Assembly (NCBI GenBank): GCA_938015525.1
Contig: CALLPC010000002.1
Span: forward strand, 1 to 64,000
Reading direction: 5' to 3'
DNA: 64,000 bases
Origin: an uncultured Dehalococcoidia bacterium
GTDB taxonomy: Bacteria > Chloroflexota > Dehalococcoidia > Tepidiformales > Tepidiformaceae
Shown here: one piece after another, positions 1-8,288 of the stretch
Position numbering within the stretch: position 1 is the first letter of the stretch
How the letters are laid out: each line of letters begins with the position of its first letter
The notes under the pieces: model-generated
Told to the model about the DNA's origin: nothing
What the model saw: the letters and a program-made list of their open reading frames with translations, nothing else
Database searches by the model: none
Position numbers and translations under genes: made by a program

Positions 1-94
1 TGCCGCCGACCGCATCGAAGCCCGCGCCGCACGCGAGGCCGGCTCCACCCCCGCGCCCCCCGCGAAAAAGCGCCCGGCCGCCGGTCCCCGTTGA
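1..94 (+). CDS. C-terminal fragment of an unidentified protein
   Basis: An open frame enters from the left edge (phase beginning at base 2) and stops at TGA 92-94. Only 30 residues are visible, rich in Ala, Pro, Lys and Arg and ending AAGPR, which looks like a low-complexity basic tail. No domain can be recognised. A strong hairpin follows directly, which supports this being a real gene end. The identity must come from sequence to the left of the window. Confidence 0.45.
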   Translation, partial: AADRIEARAAREAGSTPAPPAKKRPAAGPR

Positions 95-96
95 CG

Positions 97-131
97 CCGG
101 CGGGCGGCCGGTACCCGGCCTCCCCCGCCGG
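97..131 (+). terminator. GC hairpin after the left-edge gene
   Basis: Bases 97-104 pair perfectly with 124-131, and an inner stem pairs 106-111 with 115-120 around the loop TAC. The hairpin starts three bases after the TGA at 92-94. There is no T-run, so it is either an atypical intrinsic terminator or a 3-prime-end stabilising structure. Confidence 0.5.
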
Positions 132-232
132 GACGGCGAGACGCTCACGCTCCGCCGAACCGTCCGCCGTCACGGCGCGCATCGACCTGCCCCCGTCATG
201 AAGATGGGGCACGACGCGAACGAGCGCAGACC

Positions 233-923
233 ATGAACGAGTTCCGACCACCGCGGGCGTTGGTGGTGACCGGTGGCCTCGCCATCGCGGGCATCCCCCT
301 CGCTGGCGGCTTCTTCCGCTGGCGGCCATGAAGCCGCCCCGGCGGCCGAGGGCCACGCTGGAGTCGCGACGGCCCCGCCCCCGGCCGAAGGGACCGAAGG
401 CGGGCGCCCCTCCGCGACCCTCCGCGTGCCTGTGGCTCCCGCGGTCGGCGGCGTCGACCCGGCGACCGGGCTGCCGCTCGGCCCGGACCGCACGAATCCC
501 TCCTGGGCCGTGCCGTACCGGCAGGCAGGAACCGGGCTTCCCTTCCTTCGAGGGAAAGCTCGCCGGGGGTGACCTTCCAGCGTGCAGGCGACCCCGCCCT
601 CCAGTTCACCCGCAGCTGCCCGCCCGGCGGCCGTTCCGAGGACGTGGCCGCGTCGCAGGGGATACCCGTCGATGTCACGCTCCCGGGGGAGTATCGGGAC
701 GCGGCCCCGCTCGAACGGGCAATGACCCTGAACTGCGCCGGCGAGACGCTCCAGGGCACCGAAGCGGAGCACTTCGTCAGGCCGGCGCCGGGACGCGGGC
801 GGTACGGTGGCTTCCGGCTCCTGCTGCGCTGCGAGCCCTTCAACCCGGCTGAACCCGTTGCCCCCGTCGACCTGCCCCCTTCTCCGTCTCGAACTGGCGG
901 TACCGCCAGTCCTGGACCTGGAA
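233..923 (+). pseudogene. Decayed gene for a secreted protein, broken by frame offsets
   Basis: The region reads as one protein only if the frame is changed at three short homopolymers. The ATG at 233 opens a signal-peptide-like start (MNEFRPPRALVVTGGLAIAG) that stops after 32 codons. Dropping one C from the run 295-299 joins it to an Ala/Pro-rich stretch (phase 273-572). Adding one G to the run 565-569 joins that to a Cys-containing stretch (phase 569-879; SCPPGG, LNCAGE, LLRCEPF). Adding one C to the run 876-880 leads into a Trp-rich stretch that meets the neighbouring antisense gene. Each piece has codon use typical of coding DNA here. No family is recognised. Either this is a true pseudogene, or the sequence carries several homopolymer errors at this spot; no other gene in the window shows such breaks. 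Confidence 0.55.
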
Positions 924-1853
924 CTACGGACGGGGCCGGGCCGCCAGCAAATCCCTGCACCACGCGATGACCGCCGAATTCAGCGCGTGCGCCGCCTCCC
1001 ACTGGACGAAATGCCCGCAGTCGCGGAGCAGAAACGGTCCGGCGTGCTCCGGGAACACGACCGCCGCCATCCGGTCGAAGTCCGGGTAGATGACGTGGTC
1101 GCTCGGCCCGAACAGCACCAGCGTCGGCGTCGGGTTCGGACACGCCATCGCCGGCGCCTCGCTCCGCGCGTCCTCGCGGAACGTCGCCTCGTACGCGCCG
1201 AAGCTCGCCCGCAGATTCGCCCCATCCGCGAACGGCTCCGTCATGAACTCCACCGCCTCCGGCGAAAACGCCCCCGGGTGGGCCCAGAACCGCGAGGTGT
1301 AGAACGTCGCGATGTACCGCCGCCGCATCTCCGGCGTCGCCAGCTCCCCGGCCAGCCCCTCCGCGTCCGTCCCCTGCCGCACGAAGTAGTCCGACGCCTC
1401 CCGGGGCGGCCGCGTGCGCAGCCCCGCCATCCGCTCCCGGTCGTACGGCAGCGGCGAATTGAACAGCACCATCCGCTCGACGAACCCGGGAAACCGCAGC
1501 GACAGGTCCTGGATGACCGGCCCCCCGAGGTCTCCCCCGACTGCCACCACCCGCTCGTACCCGAGGTGCTCGCGCACCAGCGCGTACAGGTCCCGCGCAT
1601 GCGACGGCACATCGTGGAACCCGTCCGGTCCCACCTCCGAGTCCCCGAACCCCCGCAGGTCCGGGGCGATCACCTCGAACCCCGCATCGGCCAGCACGCC
1701 GATGTTCCGCCACCAGATGCGCTTCGTCTCCGGCCACCCGTGCACCAGCAGGAGCGGCACCCCGCCCGCCCCTTCCCGCACGAACACCTGCCGAAACCCC
1801 CGCGGCGCCGCCGCCTCCACCCGAAACCGGTCCGCCCGCAGCTCATCCATCAT
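924..1853 (-). CDS. Alpha/beta hydrolase of the epoxide hydrolase/haloacetate dehalogenase type
   Basis: The protein has 309 residues and a complete alpha/beta-hydrolase set. The oxyanion-hole motif HGWP is at residues 38-41. The nucleophile elbow GGDLGG carries Asp108, not Ser. An acid lies in the SDHVIYPD loop and the catalytic His in DCGHFVQWE near the C-terminus. An Asp nucleophile is the mark of epoxide hydrolases and haloalkane/haloacetate dehalogenases, which form an ester with the substrate and then hydrolyse it. The substrate cannot be told from sequence. Two adjacent ATGs (1853 and 1850) are possible starts, right behind a GGAG; the open frame extends further upstream without homology. 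It is divergent from the AcuI-like reductase gene and its end abuts the decayed gene. Confidence 0.85.
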   Translation of the reverse strand: MMDELRADRFRVEAAAPRGFRQVFVREGAGGVPLLLVHGWPETKRIWWRNIGVLADAGFEVIAPDLRGFGDSEVGPDGFHDVPSHARDLYALVREHLGYERVVAVGGDLGGPVIQDLSLRFPGFVERMVLFNSPLPYDRERMAGLRTRPPREASDYFVRQGTDAEGLAGELATPEMRRRYIATFYTSRFWAHPGAFSPEAVEFMTEPFADGANLRASFGAYEATFREDARSEAPAMACPNPTPTLVLFGPSDHVIYPDFDRMAAVVFPEHAGPFLLRDCGHFVQWEAAHALNSAVIAWCRDLLAARPRP

Positions 1854-1985
1854 CTCCGAATCTCCACGGCCCAAACTCCCTCGCAGTCTACCTCCCCGCT
1901 CCCCGTTCCCCGCTCCCGCCTCTAACCTCCAGCCGTTACCCTTTAACCTCGAACCTCGAACCCCCTCCCAGGAGCCCCCTCGCCC

Positions 1986-2975
1986 GTGACCTACCGCGCC
2001 CTCCTCGTCGACCGCGTCAACGACTCCGTCTCCGTCACGATCCGCGACCTCAGCGAGGCCGACCTCCCGCCCGGCGACGTTACCATCCGCGTCCACTGGA
2101 GTTCCATCAACTACAAGGACGGCCTCGCCCTTTCACCCTCCGGCCGCGTCGTCCGCTCCTACCCCATGGTCCCCGGTGTCGACCTCGCCGGCGTCGTCGT
2201 CGATTCGAAAGACACGCGCTTCTCCCCCGGCCTGGAGGTCCTCGTCACCGGCTACGACCTCGGCGTCAGCCACCCCGGCGGCTTCGCCGAGCTCGCCCGC
2301 GTCCCGGCCGACTGGGTCGTCCCCCTCCCCGACGGCCTCACCCTCAAAGAGGCCATGGCCATCGGCACCGCCGGCTTCACCGCCGCCCTCTCCCTCGAAG
2401 CCCTCGAACACAACGGCCTCCGCCCCGCGAACGGCACCGTCATCGTCACCGGCGCGACCGGCGGCGTCGGCTCCACCGCTGTCGCCATGCTCGCCCAGGC
2501 CGGCTATACCGTCGCCGCCAGCACCGGCAAAACCTCCGAACACGACTACCTCCGCCAGCTCGGGGCCAGCGAAATCCTCTCCCGCGAAGAGGTCAGCGCC
2601 GAGAGCTCCCGCCCGCTCGAATCCGAACGCTGGGCCGGCGCCGTCGACCCCGTCGGCGGCAGCACCACCGCCTACCTCATCCGTACCATGAAATACGGCG
2701 CCAGCATCGCCCTCTCCGGCCTCACCGGCGGCAACGCCATCGCGACCACCGTCTACCCCTTCATCCTCCGCAACGTCAACCTCCTCGGCATCGACTCCGT
2801 CTTCACCCCCATGGAGAAGCGGCAGCGCACCTGGCACCGCCTCGCCACCGACCTCAAGCCTCGCGGCCTCCTCGACTCCATCGCCGTCGAAACCGACCTC
2901 GATGGCGTCCCCGCCGTTTGCGCCGACATCCTCCAGGGGAAAGTCCGCGGCCGAACCCTCGTCCGCCTCGCCTGA
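1986..2975 (+). CDS. acuI: AcuI/YhdH-family NADPH-dependent acryloyl-CoA reductase-like oxidoreductase
   Basis: This 329-residue medium-chain reductase belongs to the YhdH/YhfP/AcuI group of quinone-oxidoreductase-like proteins and matches their usual length. It shows the N-terminal SSINYKDGLA block, GVDLAGVV, the GYDLGVSHPGGFAE segment typical of YhdH, GTAGFTAA, and the nucleotide-binding VTGATGGVGS near residues 155-163. It has no zinc-binding cysteines. Characterised AcuI proteins reduce acryloyl-CoA to propionyl-CoA with NADPH; that this one does so is inferred from family. The start is GTG at 1986, with AGGAG 11 bases upstream. It is transcribed away from the hydrolase gene across a pyrimidine-rich spacer. 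Confidence 0.85.
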   Translation: MTYRALLVDRVNDSVSVTIRDLSEADLPPGDVTIRVHWSSINYKDGLALSPSGRVVRSYPMVPGVDLAGVVVDSKDTRFSPGLEVLVTGYDLGVSHPGGFAELARVPADWVVPLPDGLTLKEAMAIGTAGFTAALSLEALEHNGLRPANGTVIVTGATGGVGSTAVAMLAQAGYTVAASTGKTSEHDYLRQLGASEILSREEVSAESSRPLESERWAGAVDPVGGSTTAYLIRTMKYGASIALSGLTGGNAIATTVYPFILRNVNLLGIDSVFTPMEKRQRTWHRLATDLKPRGLLDSIAVETDLDGVPAVCADILQGKVRGRTLVRLA

Positions 2976-3017
2976 ACCGTGCTGCGTTAACGGCGCGTTT
3001 GCCCGCCGCCCGGGACA

Positions 3018-4520
3018 ATGCCCCGGATGGAGCGTGACGAACTCCTCCGCCGTGTCCGCGAACTCCAGGACGAGGTCCTGCGCGCCGCATCCCGCGTTCC
3101 GACGTCGCTCACCGGCGATGCCGCCGCCAGCGCCGCGAACCTCCTCGCCTACCGCGCGCTCCGCACGCGCGATATCGCTGCCCTCCAGGTCGCCCTGGCC
3201 GACCTCGGCCTCAGCTCCCTCGGTCGCCTCGAGCCCAACGTGCTCGACTCGCTCGAACACGTCCGTGCCTGGCTGAGCGGCGAAGAGCCGCGTGCCTTCC
3301 TGCCGGGCCGTGAGCAGGCCCTTCGCCTCCAGGAACAGCGTGCCGTCAGGCTCTTCGGCCGTCCCCGCCCCGGCCGGACCACCCGCATCATGGTCACCCT
3401 CGACCATGCCTCACCCGAGCCCGTGCTCGACGCGATGCGTCTCCTCCGTGCCGGCATGGATGTCGCCCGCATCAACGCCGCCCACGGCCGCCCGGGCGAC
3501 TGGCACGCCCTCGCCGAGTCCGTCCGCCACGCCGAGCTCGAACTCGAGCGCCAGGGCACTCCGCCCCCCCGCCGCTGCCACATCCTCTTCGACCTCTCCG
3601 GGCCGCGCCTCCGTATCGCACCCTTCGAGGGCGAACTCCGCCTCGGTGCCGGCGACCGGCTCCGCCTCCTCCGCACCCCCTCCCTGCCGCCCGCCATCGC
3701 CGACCCCATCCCCGCCGTCCCCTGCAGCCACCCTGGCGCCCTTGCTGTTGTGCCGATCGGTCAGCCCGTCGCCATCGACGACGGCAAGTTCTCCGGCACC
3801 GTCGTCGCCCTCGACGCCGATTCCCTCGAAATCCTCCTCGAAGCGCCCACCGGCCGGCGGCGTCGCCTCCGCCCGGAAAAAGGGCTCAACTTCCCCGGCC
3901 TCACCCTCCCCCTCCCTGCCCTCACCGGGGAAGATATCGCCAGCCTCGATGCTGCCGCCTCGTTCGCCGATATCTTCAGCCTCTCGTTCGTCCACGGTCC
4001 GGCCGATATCGCCGGCCTCGCCGCCGAGCTCGACCGACGCGGCCTCCACGACCGCGGCATCATCGCCAAGATCGAAACCCGCGCCGCTGCCCACCGCCTT
4101 ACCCCCATCCTCCTCGAGGGCCTCCGCCACTCCGCCTTCGGGGTCATGATCGCCCGCGGCGACCTCGCCATCGAAGTCGGCTGGGATGACCTCGCCCTCT
4201 ACCAGGACGCCATCCTCTGCCTCGCAGAGGCCGCCCACCTCCCCGTCATCTGGGCTACCCAGGTCCTCGAGACCCTCGCCCGCCACGGCATGCCCGCCCG
4301 CCCCGAAGTCACCGACGCCGCCGCTGCCACCCGCGCCGATTGCGTCATGCTCAACAAAGGCCCCCACGTCGTGGCGGCCGTCAGCTTCCTTGACCGCCTC
4401 CTCACCGCCGAACACCGGAACCGCGAAAAGAAGCGCGAGCTCTTCCGTGAATTCATCGCCCTCGAAGACGACAGTTCGTCCGTCGAGCCCGCGCCCCCGC
4501 CTGTCTTCCATGGGTGTTAA
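3018..4520 (+). CDS. Atypical pyruvate kinase with N-terminal extension
   Basis: The 500-residue protein has about 120 novel N-terminal residues followed by a pyruvate-kinase barrel. Visible landmarks are FDLSGPRLRI, the FSLSFVHGPAD strand, IIAKIETRAA, ARGDLAIEVGWDDL and the ATQVLETLARHG helix. The canonical MLSGETA motif is replaced by MLNKGP, and the allosteric C-terminal domain of ordinary pyruvate kinases is missing. Proteins with these changes form a recognised atypical branch annotated as pyruvate kinase. Whether it makes pyruvate and ATP from phosphoenolpyruvate and ADP, or acts on a different substrate, cannot be decided here. ATGs at 3018 and 3027 are both possible starts. Confidence 0.75.
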   Translation: MPRMERDELLRRVRELQDEVLRAASRVPTSLTGDAAASAANLLAYRALRTRDIAALQVALADLGLSSLGRLEPNVLDSLEHVRAWLSGEEPRAFLPGREQALRLQEQRAVRLFGRPRPGRTTRIMVTLDHASPEPVLDAMRLLRAGMDVARINAAHGRPGDWHALAESVRHAELELERQGTPPPRRCHILFDLSGPRLRIAPFEGELRLGAGDRLRLLRTPSLPPAIADPIPAVPCSHPGALAVVPIGQPVAIDDGKFSGTVVALDADSLEILLEAPTGRRRRLRPEKGLNFPGLTLPLPALTGEDIASLDAAASFADIFSLSFVHGPADIAGLAAELDRRGLHDRGIIAKIETRAAAHRLTPILLEGLRHSAFGVMIARGDLAIEVGWDDLALYQDAILCLAEAAHLPVIWATQVLETLARHGMPARPEVTDAAAATRADCVMLNKGPHVVAAVSFLDRLLTAEHRNREKKRELFREFIALEDDSSSVEPAPPPVFHGC

Positions 4521-4543
4521 TTTCGGCGCCCGATGATCGTCAC

Positions 4544-4645
4544 ATGAAGCTCCTCGCCGCACTCCTCGTGGCCTCCGGGCTCGCCTGGCTCGCCTCGCTC
4601 CTCAGCGACGCCTCCGAGCTCCTCGCCCCCGTCACGACCGACTGA
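4544..4645 (+). CDS. Possible 33-residue hydrophobic peptide
   Basis: A short frame of 33 codons lies between the pyruvate-kinase-like gene and the convergent glycosyltransferase gene. It begins MKLLAALLVASGLAWLASLL, which looks like a single membrane segment or a signal peptide, and ends in an acidic tail. No Shine-Dalgarno sequence is evident and no family is recognised. It may be a tiny membrane protein or a chance frame. Confidence 0.3.
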   Translation: MKLLAALLVASGLAWLASLLSDASELLAPVTTD

Positions 4646-4648
4646 GGC

Positions 4649-5788
4649 CTACTTCCCGAGCGGCCCGGGCACGTCCACCGGCTGAGGCGCAGCCGCCGGC
4701 GCCATCAGCTCCACCAGGCGCAACACCAGCGCCTCCCACGAGAATCGGCGGGCATACTCCGACGCCGCCAGCCCCATCGAAATCCGCATCGCACCATCCT
4801 CCACCAGCCGCCGAACCGCCGCCGCCAGTGCACCTGGTCTCCCCGGTGCCACGTGCAGCCCGCAGACCCCCGCCGGCACCAGCTCCGCCGTCGCCGAGCC
4901 CGTGACCACCACCGGCGGTACCCCGCTCGCCATCGCCTGCAGCACGACCTGCCCGAACGTGTCCGTCGCGCTCGGGAAGACGAACACGTCCGCCGACGCG
5001 AACGCCTCCGCCAGCTCCACCCCGCGCAGATACCCGGTGAACACCACCGGCCGACCCGCGAACAGCTCCTCCAGCCGGCCCCGCTCCGGACCATCTCCGA
5101 CCAGCGCCAGCCGCACGCCCGGTACCTCGTCCAGCACCCCGGCCAGCTCCTCTACCCGCTTCTCCCGCGCCAGTCGCCCCACGTAAACCACCAGCGGCCG
5201 CTCAGGCTCCCCGCCCGTCAGTCGTTCCCGCATCGATGCGCTTCTCCGGCCCGGGTTGAACAGCCCCGTATCCACGCCCCTCCCCCACACCTCGAGCCGC
5301 GGAAATCCCAGCCGCGCCAGCTCATCCTCGACGAACCGCGTCGGGCAGAGCGTCCGCACCGACCGCTCCGCCATCCGCCGGAGCAGCCAGGTCGCCGGCC
5401 CCACGAAGCGATGCATGCCGTACGTCTGCAGATACCGCGGGATATCCGTCGTGTAGATGTTCACCAGCGGCGTCCCCCGCCGCAGCCACAGCGCCACCGT
5501 CGCGCCGACCGGCCCCGGCGTCAGCACCACCGCCCCATCCCACCCCGCCCGCGCGATGCGCGCTACCCGGTCGACCTCCCATCCGAGTCGCAGCTCCGGG
5601 TAGAGCGGCAGCGGTACCGAACGCATCCTCGCGACCCGTGCCCCTTCCACCACCTCCTCTCCCGGCCCCGGAGCTACCACCCGGACCGTATGCCCGAGCT
5701 GGCGCAGCACCCGCGTGATCGTCGCCGCCGTGTCCGAAACCCCATCGATTTTCGGCGGAAACGAATCACTCGCGACGAGAAATCTCAC
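4649..5788 (-). CDS. GT4-family glycosyltransferase (MgtA/SqdX/PimB-like)
   Basis: The 379-residue GT-B enzyme opens with VRFLVASDSFPPKIDGVSDT, the N-terminal pattern of GT4 enzymes that mannosylate or glycosylate membrane lipids. Further marks are GRGVDTGLFNP, VYVGRLAREKRVEEL and the donor-binding loop PSATDTFGQVVLQAMASG near residues 270-285. That class uses a nucleotide-sugar or UDP-sulfoquinovose donor at the inner face of the membrane; donor and acceptor here are unknown. The start is GTG at 5788, because GTG overlaps the TGA of the upstream sugar dehydrogenase in the sequence GTGA. A longer open frame exists but runs into that gene. The coupling suggests that the dehydrogenase and transferase are made together for one glycan or glycolipid. 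Confidence 0.85.
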   Translation of the reverse strand: MRFLVASDSFPPKIDGVSDTAATITRVLRQLGHTVRVVAPGPGEEVVEGARVARMRSVPLPLYPELRLGWEVDRVARIARAGWDGAVVLTPGPVGATVALWLRRGTPLVNIYTTDIPRYLQTYGMHRFVGPATWLLRRMAERSVRTLCPTRFVEDELARLGFPRLEVWGRGVDTGLFNPGRRSASMRERLTGGEPERPLVVYVGRLAREKRVEELAGVLDEVPGVRLALVGDGPERGRLEELFAGRPVVFTGYLRGVELAEAFASADVFVFPSATDTFGQVVLQAMASGVPPVVVTGSATAELVPAGVCGLHVAPGRPGALAAAVRRLVEDGAMRISMGLAASEYARRFSWEALVLRLVELMAPAAAPQPVDVPGPLGK

Positions 5789-7095
5789 CGGCCGACCCCG
5801 TCGCCGGCCCGTACGCCCACCAGCGGGCACCGGTTCGTCAGGAACCCTGCCTCCACCCATGCCGCATGGTTCAGCGCACCAGGCGCGTCATAGACCACCA
5901 GCCCCCGCATCAGGCCCCTCGCCCGCTCCGGCGTCACCTCCCGGGCCCATTCGGCCCGGTGCGCGACCACGAGGGCATCCGCCCCTTCCAGCGTCGCCTC
6001 CACCGTCCCCGGGCAGACCACCCCCTCGACACCCGGCACCAGCGGGTCGAACCCCCGCACCGCCGCACCCCGCCGCGCGAGCTCCGCCGCGAGCGCCATC
6101 GCCGGCGAAGCCCGGAGGTCGTCCGTCCCGGGTTTGAACGCCAGCCCGAGCAGCGCCACCTCCCGCCCCTCGAGTCCGCCGGTCGCCTCTGCCAGCCACG
6201 CCGCTGCCCGCGCCACCCGCTCCCGGTTCACGCGTATCGTCGCCCGCAGCTGGTGCAGCTCCACGCCGCGGGTCGCGGCCGCGTACTCCAGCGCTGCCGT
6301 GTCCTTCGGCAGGCAGTGACCGCCGAAGCCCAGCCCCGGCCCCAGGTACGCCTCCTTCCCCACCCGCCGGTCCGCCTTCAGCACCTCGAAGAGCGTATCC
6401 GTATCCGCACCCAGGCAGTTCGCCAGGTCCGCCATCTCGTTCGCGAAGCTCACCGTCGTGGCCAGCAGCGCGTTCGCCGCGTACTTCGCCAGCTCGGCCG
6501 TCACCCGGTCCGTGCGAAACACCGGCGCCGGGATCTCCGAAAACATCCGCGCCACCCGCTCCCCGGCCGCCGCATCGTTCGCCCCGACGACCACCCGGTC
6601 CGGCTCGCGGAAGTCCTCCCACGCCCGCCCCTCCCGCAGGAACTCCGGCATGTGCACCACCGCCAGGTCGTGCCGCCCCGCTGCCCGGAGCGCACCCTCC
6701 AGCCGGTCGCCCGTCCCCGGCGGCACCGTCGAACGTGTCACGACTACCCCGTCCCGCGCCGTCACCCGGGCCGCGAACTCGGCCGCCGCGAACAGCTGGC
6801 GCAGGTCCGGTTCCCCGCCCGGGAGGGGCGGCGTATCCACACACAGGAAGGTCACGCCGTACCCGCCCGGGCTCACCGCCCGTTCGAACCGCAGCGACCG
6901 GAGCCGGAGCGCGCCCTTCAGCGCCGCCCGCAGCCCGGGCTCCGCCTCCCGCAACCGCCCCGCCTGCAGCTCCTCCACCCGCTGCACGTTCGTATCCACA
7001 CCCGTCACATCATGCAGCAGGTGGGCAAGCCCCACCGCCGTCACCGCCCCAATCCGCCCCACACCGATCACCAGGACGCGTTCACTGTTCACCAT
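5785..7095 (-). CDS. ugd: UDP-glucose/GDP-mannose 6-dehydrogenase family protein
   Basis: The 436-residue protein has the three expected parts. These are an NAD-binding Rossmann domain with VIGVGRIG near the N-terminus, a central helical domain (AELAKYAANALLATTVSFANE is the usual linker helix) and a C-terminal nucleotide-sugar-binding domain. The catalytic cysteine is Cys261 in GFGGHCLPKD. Such enzymes oxidise UDP-glucose, or a related nucleotide sugar, twice to give the uronic acid, a precursor for acidic surface polysaccharides. The exact sugar cannot be assigned. It is the first gene of a two-gene operon with the GT4 glycosyltransferase and is divergent from a second GT4 gene. Confidence 0.9.
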   Translation of the reverse strand: MVNSERVLVIGVGRIGAVTAVGLAHLLHDVTGVDTNVQRVEELQAGRLREAEPGLRAALKGALRLRSLRFERAVSPGGYGVTFLCVDTPPLPGGEPDLRQLFAAAEFAARVTARDGVVVTRSTVPPGTGDRLEGALRAAGRHDLAVVHMPEFLREGRAWEDFREPDRVVVGANDAAAGERVARMFSEIPAPVFRTDRVTAELAKYAANALLATTVSFANEMADLANCLGADTDTLFEVLKADRRVGKEAYLGPGLGFGGHCLPKDTAALEYAAATRGVELHQLRATIRVNRERVARAAAWLAEATGGLEGREVALLGLAFKPGTDDLRASPAMALAAELARRGAAVRGFDPLVPGVEGVVCPGTVEATLEGADALVVAHRAEWAREVTPERARGLMRGLVVYDAPGALNHAAWVEAGFLTNRCPLVGVRAGDGVGR

Positions 7096-7226
7096 CGATG
7101 CTCCCTTTTCGGCTCATTCAGGAGTACTCCTGCCCCGTTGTCGGGCCATTCACACCCCGCGAACGGACCGTTAAGAAACGCCCATCCGCCAACCATCCGT
7201 TCACGTTCGCCCGGTTCACTCGCGAC

Positions 7227-8288
7227 GTGGTCCTCTTCATCACCCGCAAATACCCGCCCGCCATCGGCGGCATGGAGGAGTTCTCCCGCCAGCTCATCGG
7301 CCACTTCCCCGGCTACGCCGACGTCTGTGCCCTCCGTCGCGGCCAGCGCTGGCTCCCCTTCTTCCTCCTCCGGGCCGCCTGGCGCGCCGCCAGCCTCCGT
7401 CACCGCGTCGAAATCATCCACCTCGGCGATGGCCTCCTCGCCCTCGCCGCCCCCCTCTTCGAGCTCCTCGCCGCCGCCCCCGCCGTCGTCACCGTCCACG
7501 GCCAGGACGTCACCCGCCCCGTCCCCGGCTACCGCAGCCTCATCCGGGCCGCCCTCCGCACCCTCGGCCCCGGCCGCATCGTCGCGGTCAGCACCTACAC
7601 CGCCGCCGAGGTCGAAGCCCGCGCAGGCATCCGCCCCCGCGTCATCCATAACGGCGTCGATGTCGCCCGCTTCGCCCGCATCCGCCGCTCCCCAGACCCC
7701 GCCGCGACGCGCGCCCGGCTCGGCCTCCCCCCCGGTGGTCCCCTCATCGTCACCACCGGCCGTCTCGTCGAACGCAAAGGCGTCGCCTGGTTTGCCGAGC
7801 ACGTCCTCCCCCTCCTCCCGCCCGACGTCACCTGCGCCGTCGCCGGCGATGGCCCCGAAGCCCCCAGGCTCCGCGACCTCGCCCGTCGCGAGCCGCGCCT
7901 CCGCCTCCTCGGCCCCCTCCCCGATGCCGCCATCGACGCCCTCTACAGCTGCGCCGACCTCTTCGTCGCCCCGAACATCCCCGTCCCCGGCCGCCCGGAA
8001 GGCTTCGGGATCGCCCCTGCCGAGGCCGCCGCAGCCGGCCTCCCCGTCCTCGTCTCTGCCCTCGAAGGCCTCGTCGATATGGCGCACATCTGCGGTGCCC
8101 GGCTCGTACCGCCCGCCTCCCCGGCCGCCTGGGCCGAAGCCATTCGCGACCAGCTCTCCGCCCCTCGGCCGCCGCGGCCCCGGGTCCGCTCCTGGGCCGA
8201 TGTCGCCGCCGATTACGCCCGCCTGTTCGAAGCGGTCGCGGCAGAGTCCCGCCGGGAGCACCCCCGCGCCAGCCAGCCCGCCCCGTAG
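7227..8288 (+). CDS. GT4-family glycosyltransferase
   Basis: A 353-residue GT-B glycosyltransferase starts at GTG 7227 with VVLFITRKYPPAIGGMEEFS, the acceptor-side loop typical of GT4. It carries VIHNGVDVARF, TTGRLVERKGVAWF, and a C-terminal donor loop PGRPEGFGIAPAEAAAAGLPVL in which the E-GFG-E pattern is intact. The frame is open for several hundred bases upstream but contains no other credible start, and no Shine-Dalgarno is obvious. It is divergent from the sugar dehydrogenase operon and shares its spacer. Its last 76 bases overlap the end of the convergent flippase-like gene, so the C-terminal tail is read from DNA that also codes on the other strand. It probably builds a surface glycan or glycolipid. 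Confidence 0.8.
   Translation: MVLFITRKYPPAIGGMEEFSRQLIGHFPGYADVCALRRGQRWLPFFLLRAAWRAASLRHRVEIIHLGDGLLALAAPLFELLAAAPAVVTVHGQDVTRPVPGYRSLIRAALRTLGPGRIVAVSTYTAAEVEARAGIRPRVIHNGVDVARFARIRRSPDPAATRARLGLPPGGPLIVTTGRLVERKGVAWFAEHVLPLLPPDVTCAVAGDGPEAPRLRDLARREPRLRLLGPLPDAAIDALYSCADLFVAPNIPVPGRPEGFGIAPAEAAAAGLPVLVSALEGLVDMAHICGARLVPPASPAAWAEAIRDQLSAPRPPRPRVRSWADVAADYARLFEAVAAESRREHPRASQPAP

Noticed and set aside
273-970. Two open frames (273-572 and 569-970) as separate small genes
   Set aside because: They join with an upstream signal-peptide frame if single homopolymer bases are corrected, so one broken gene is more likely than two real ones.
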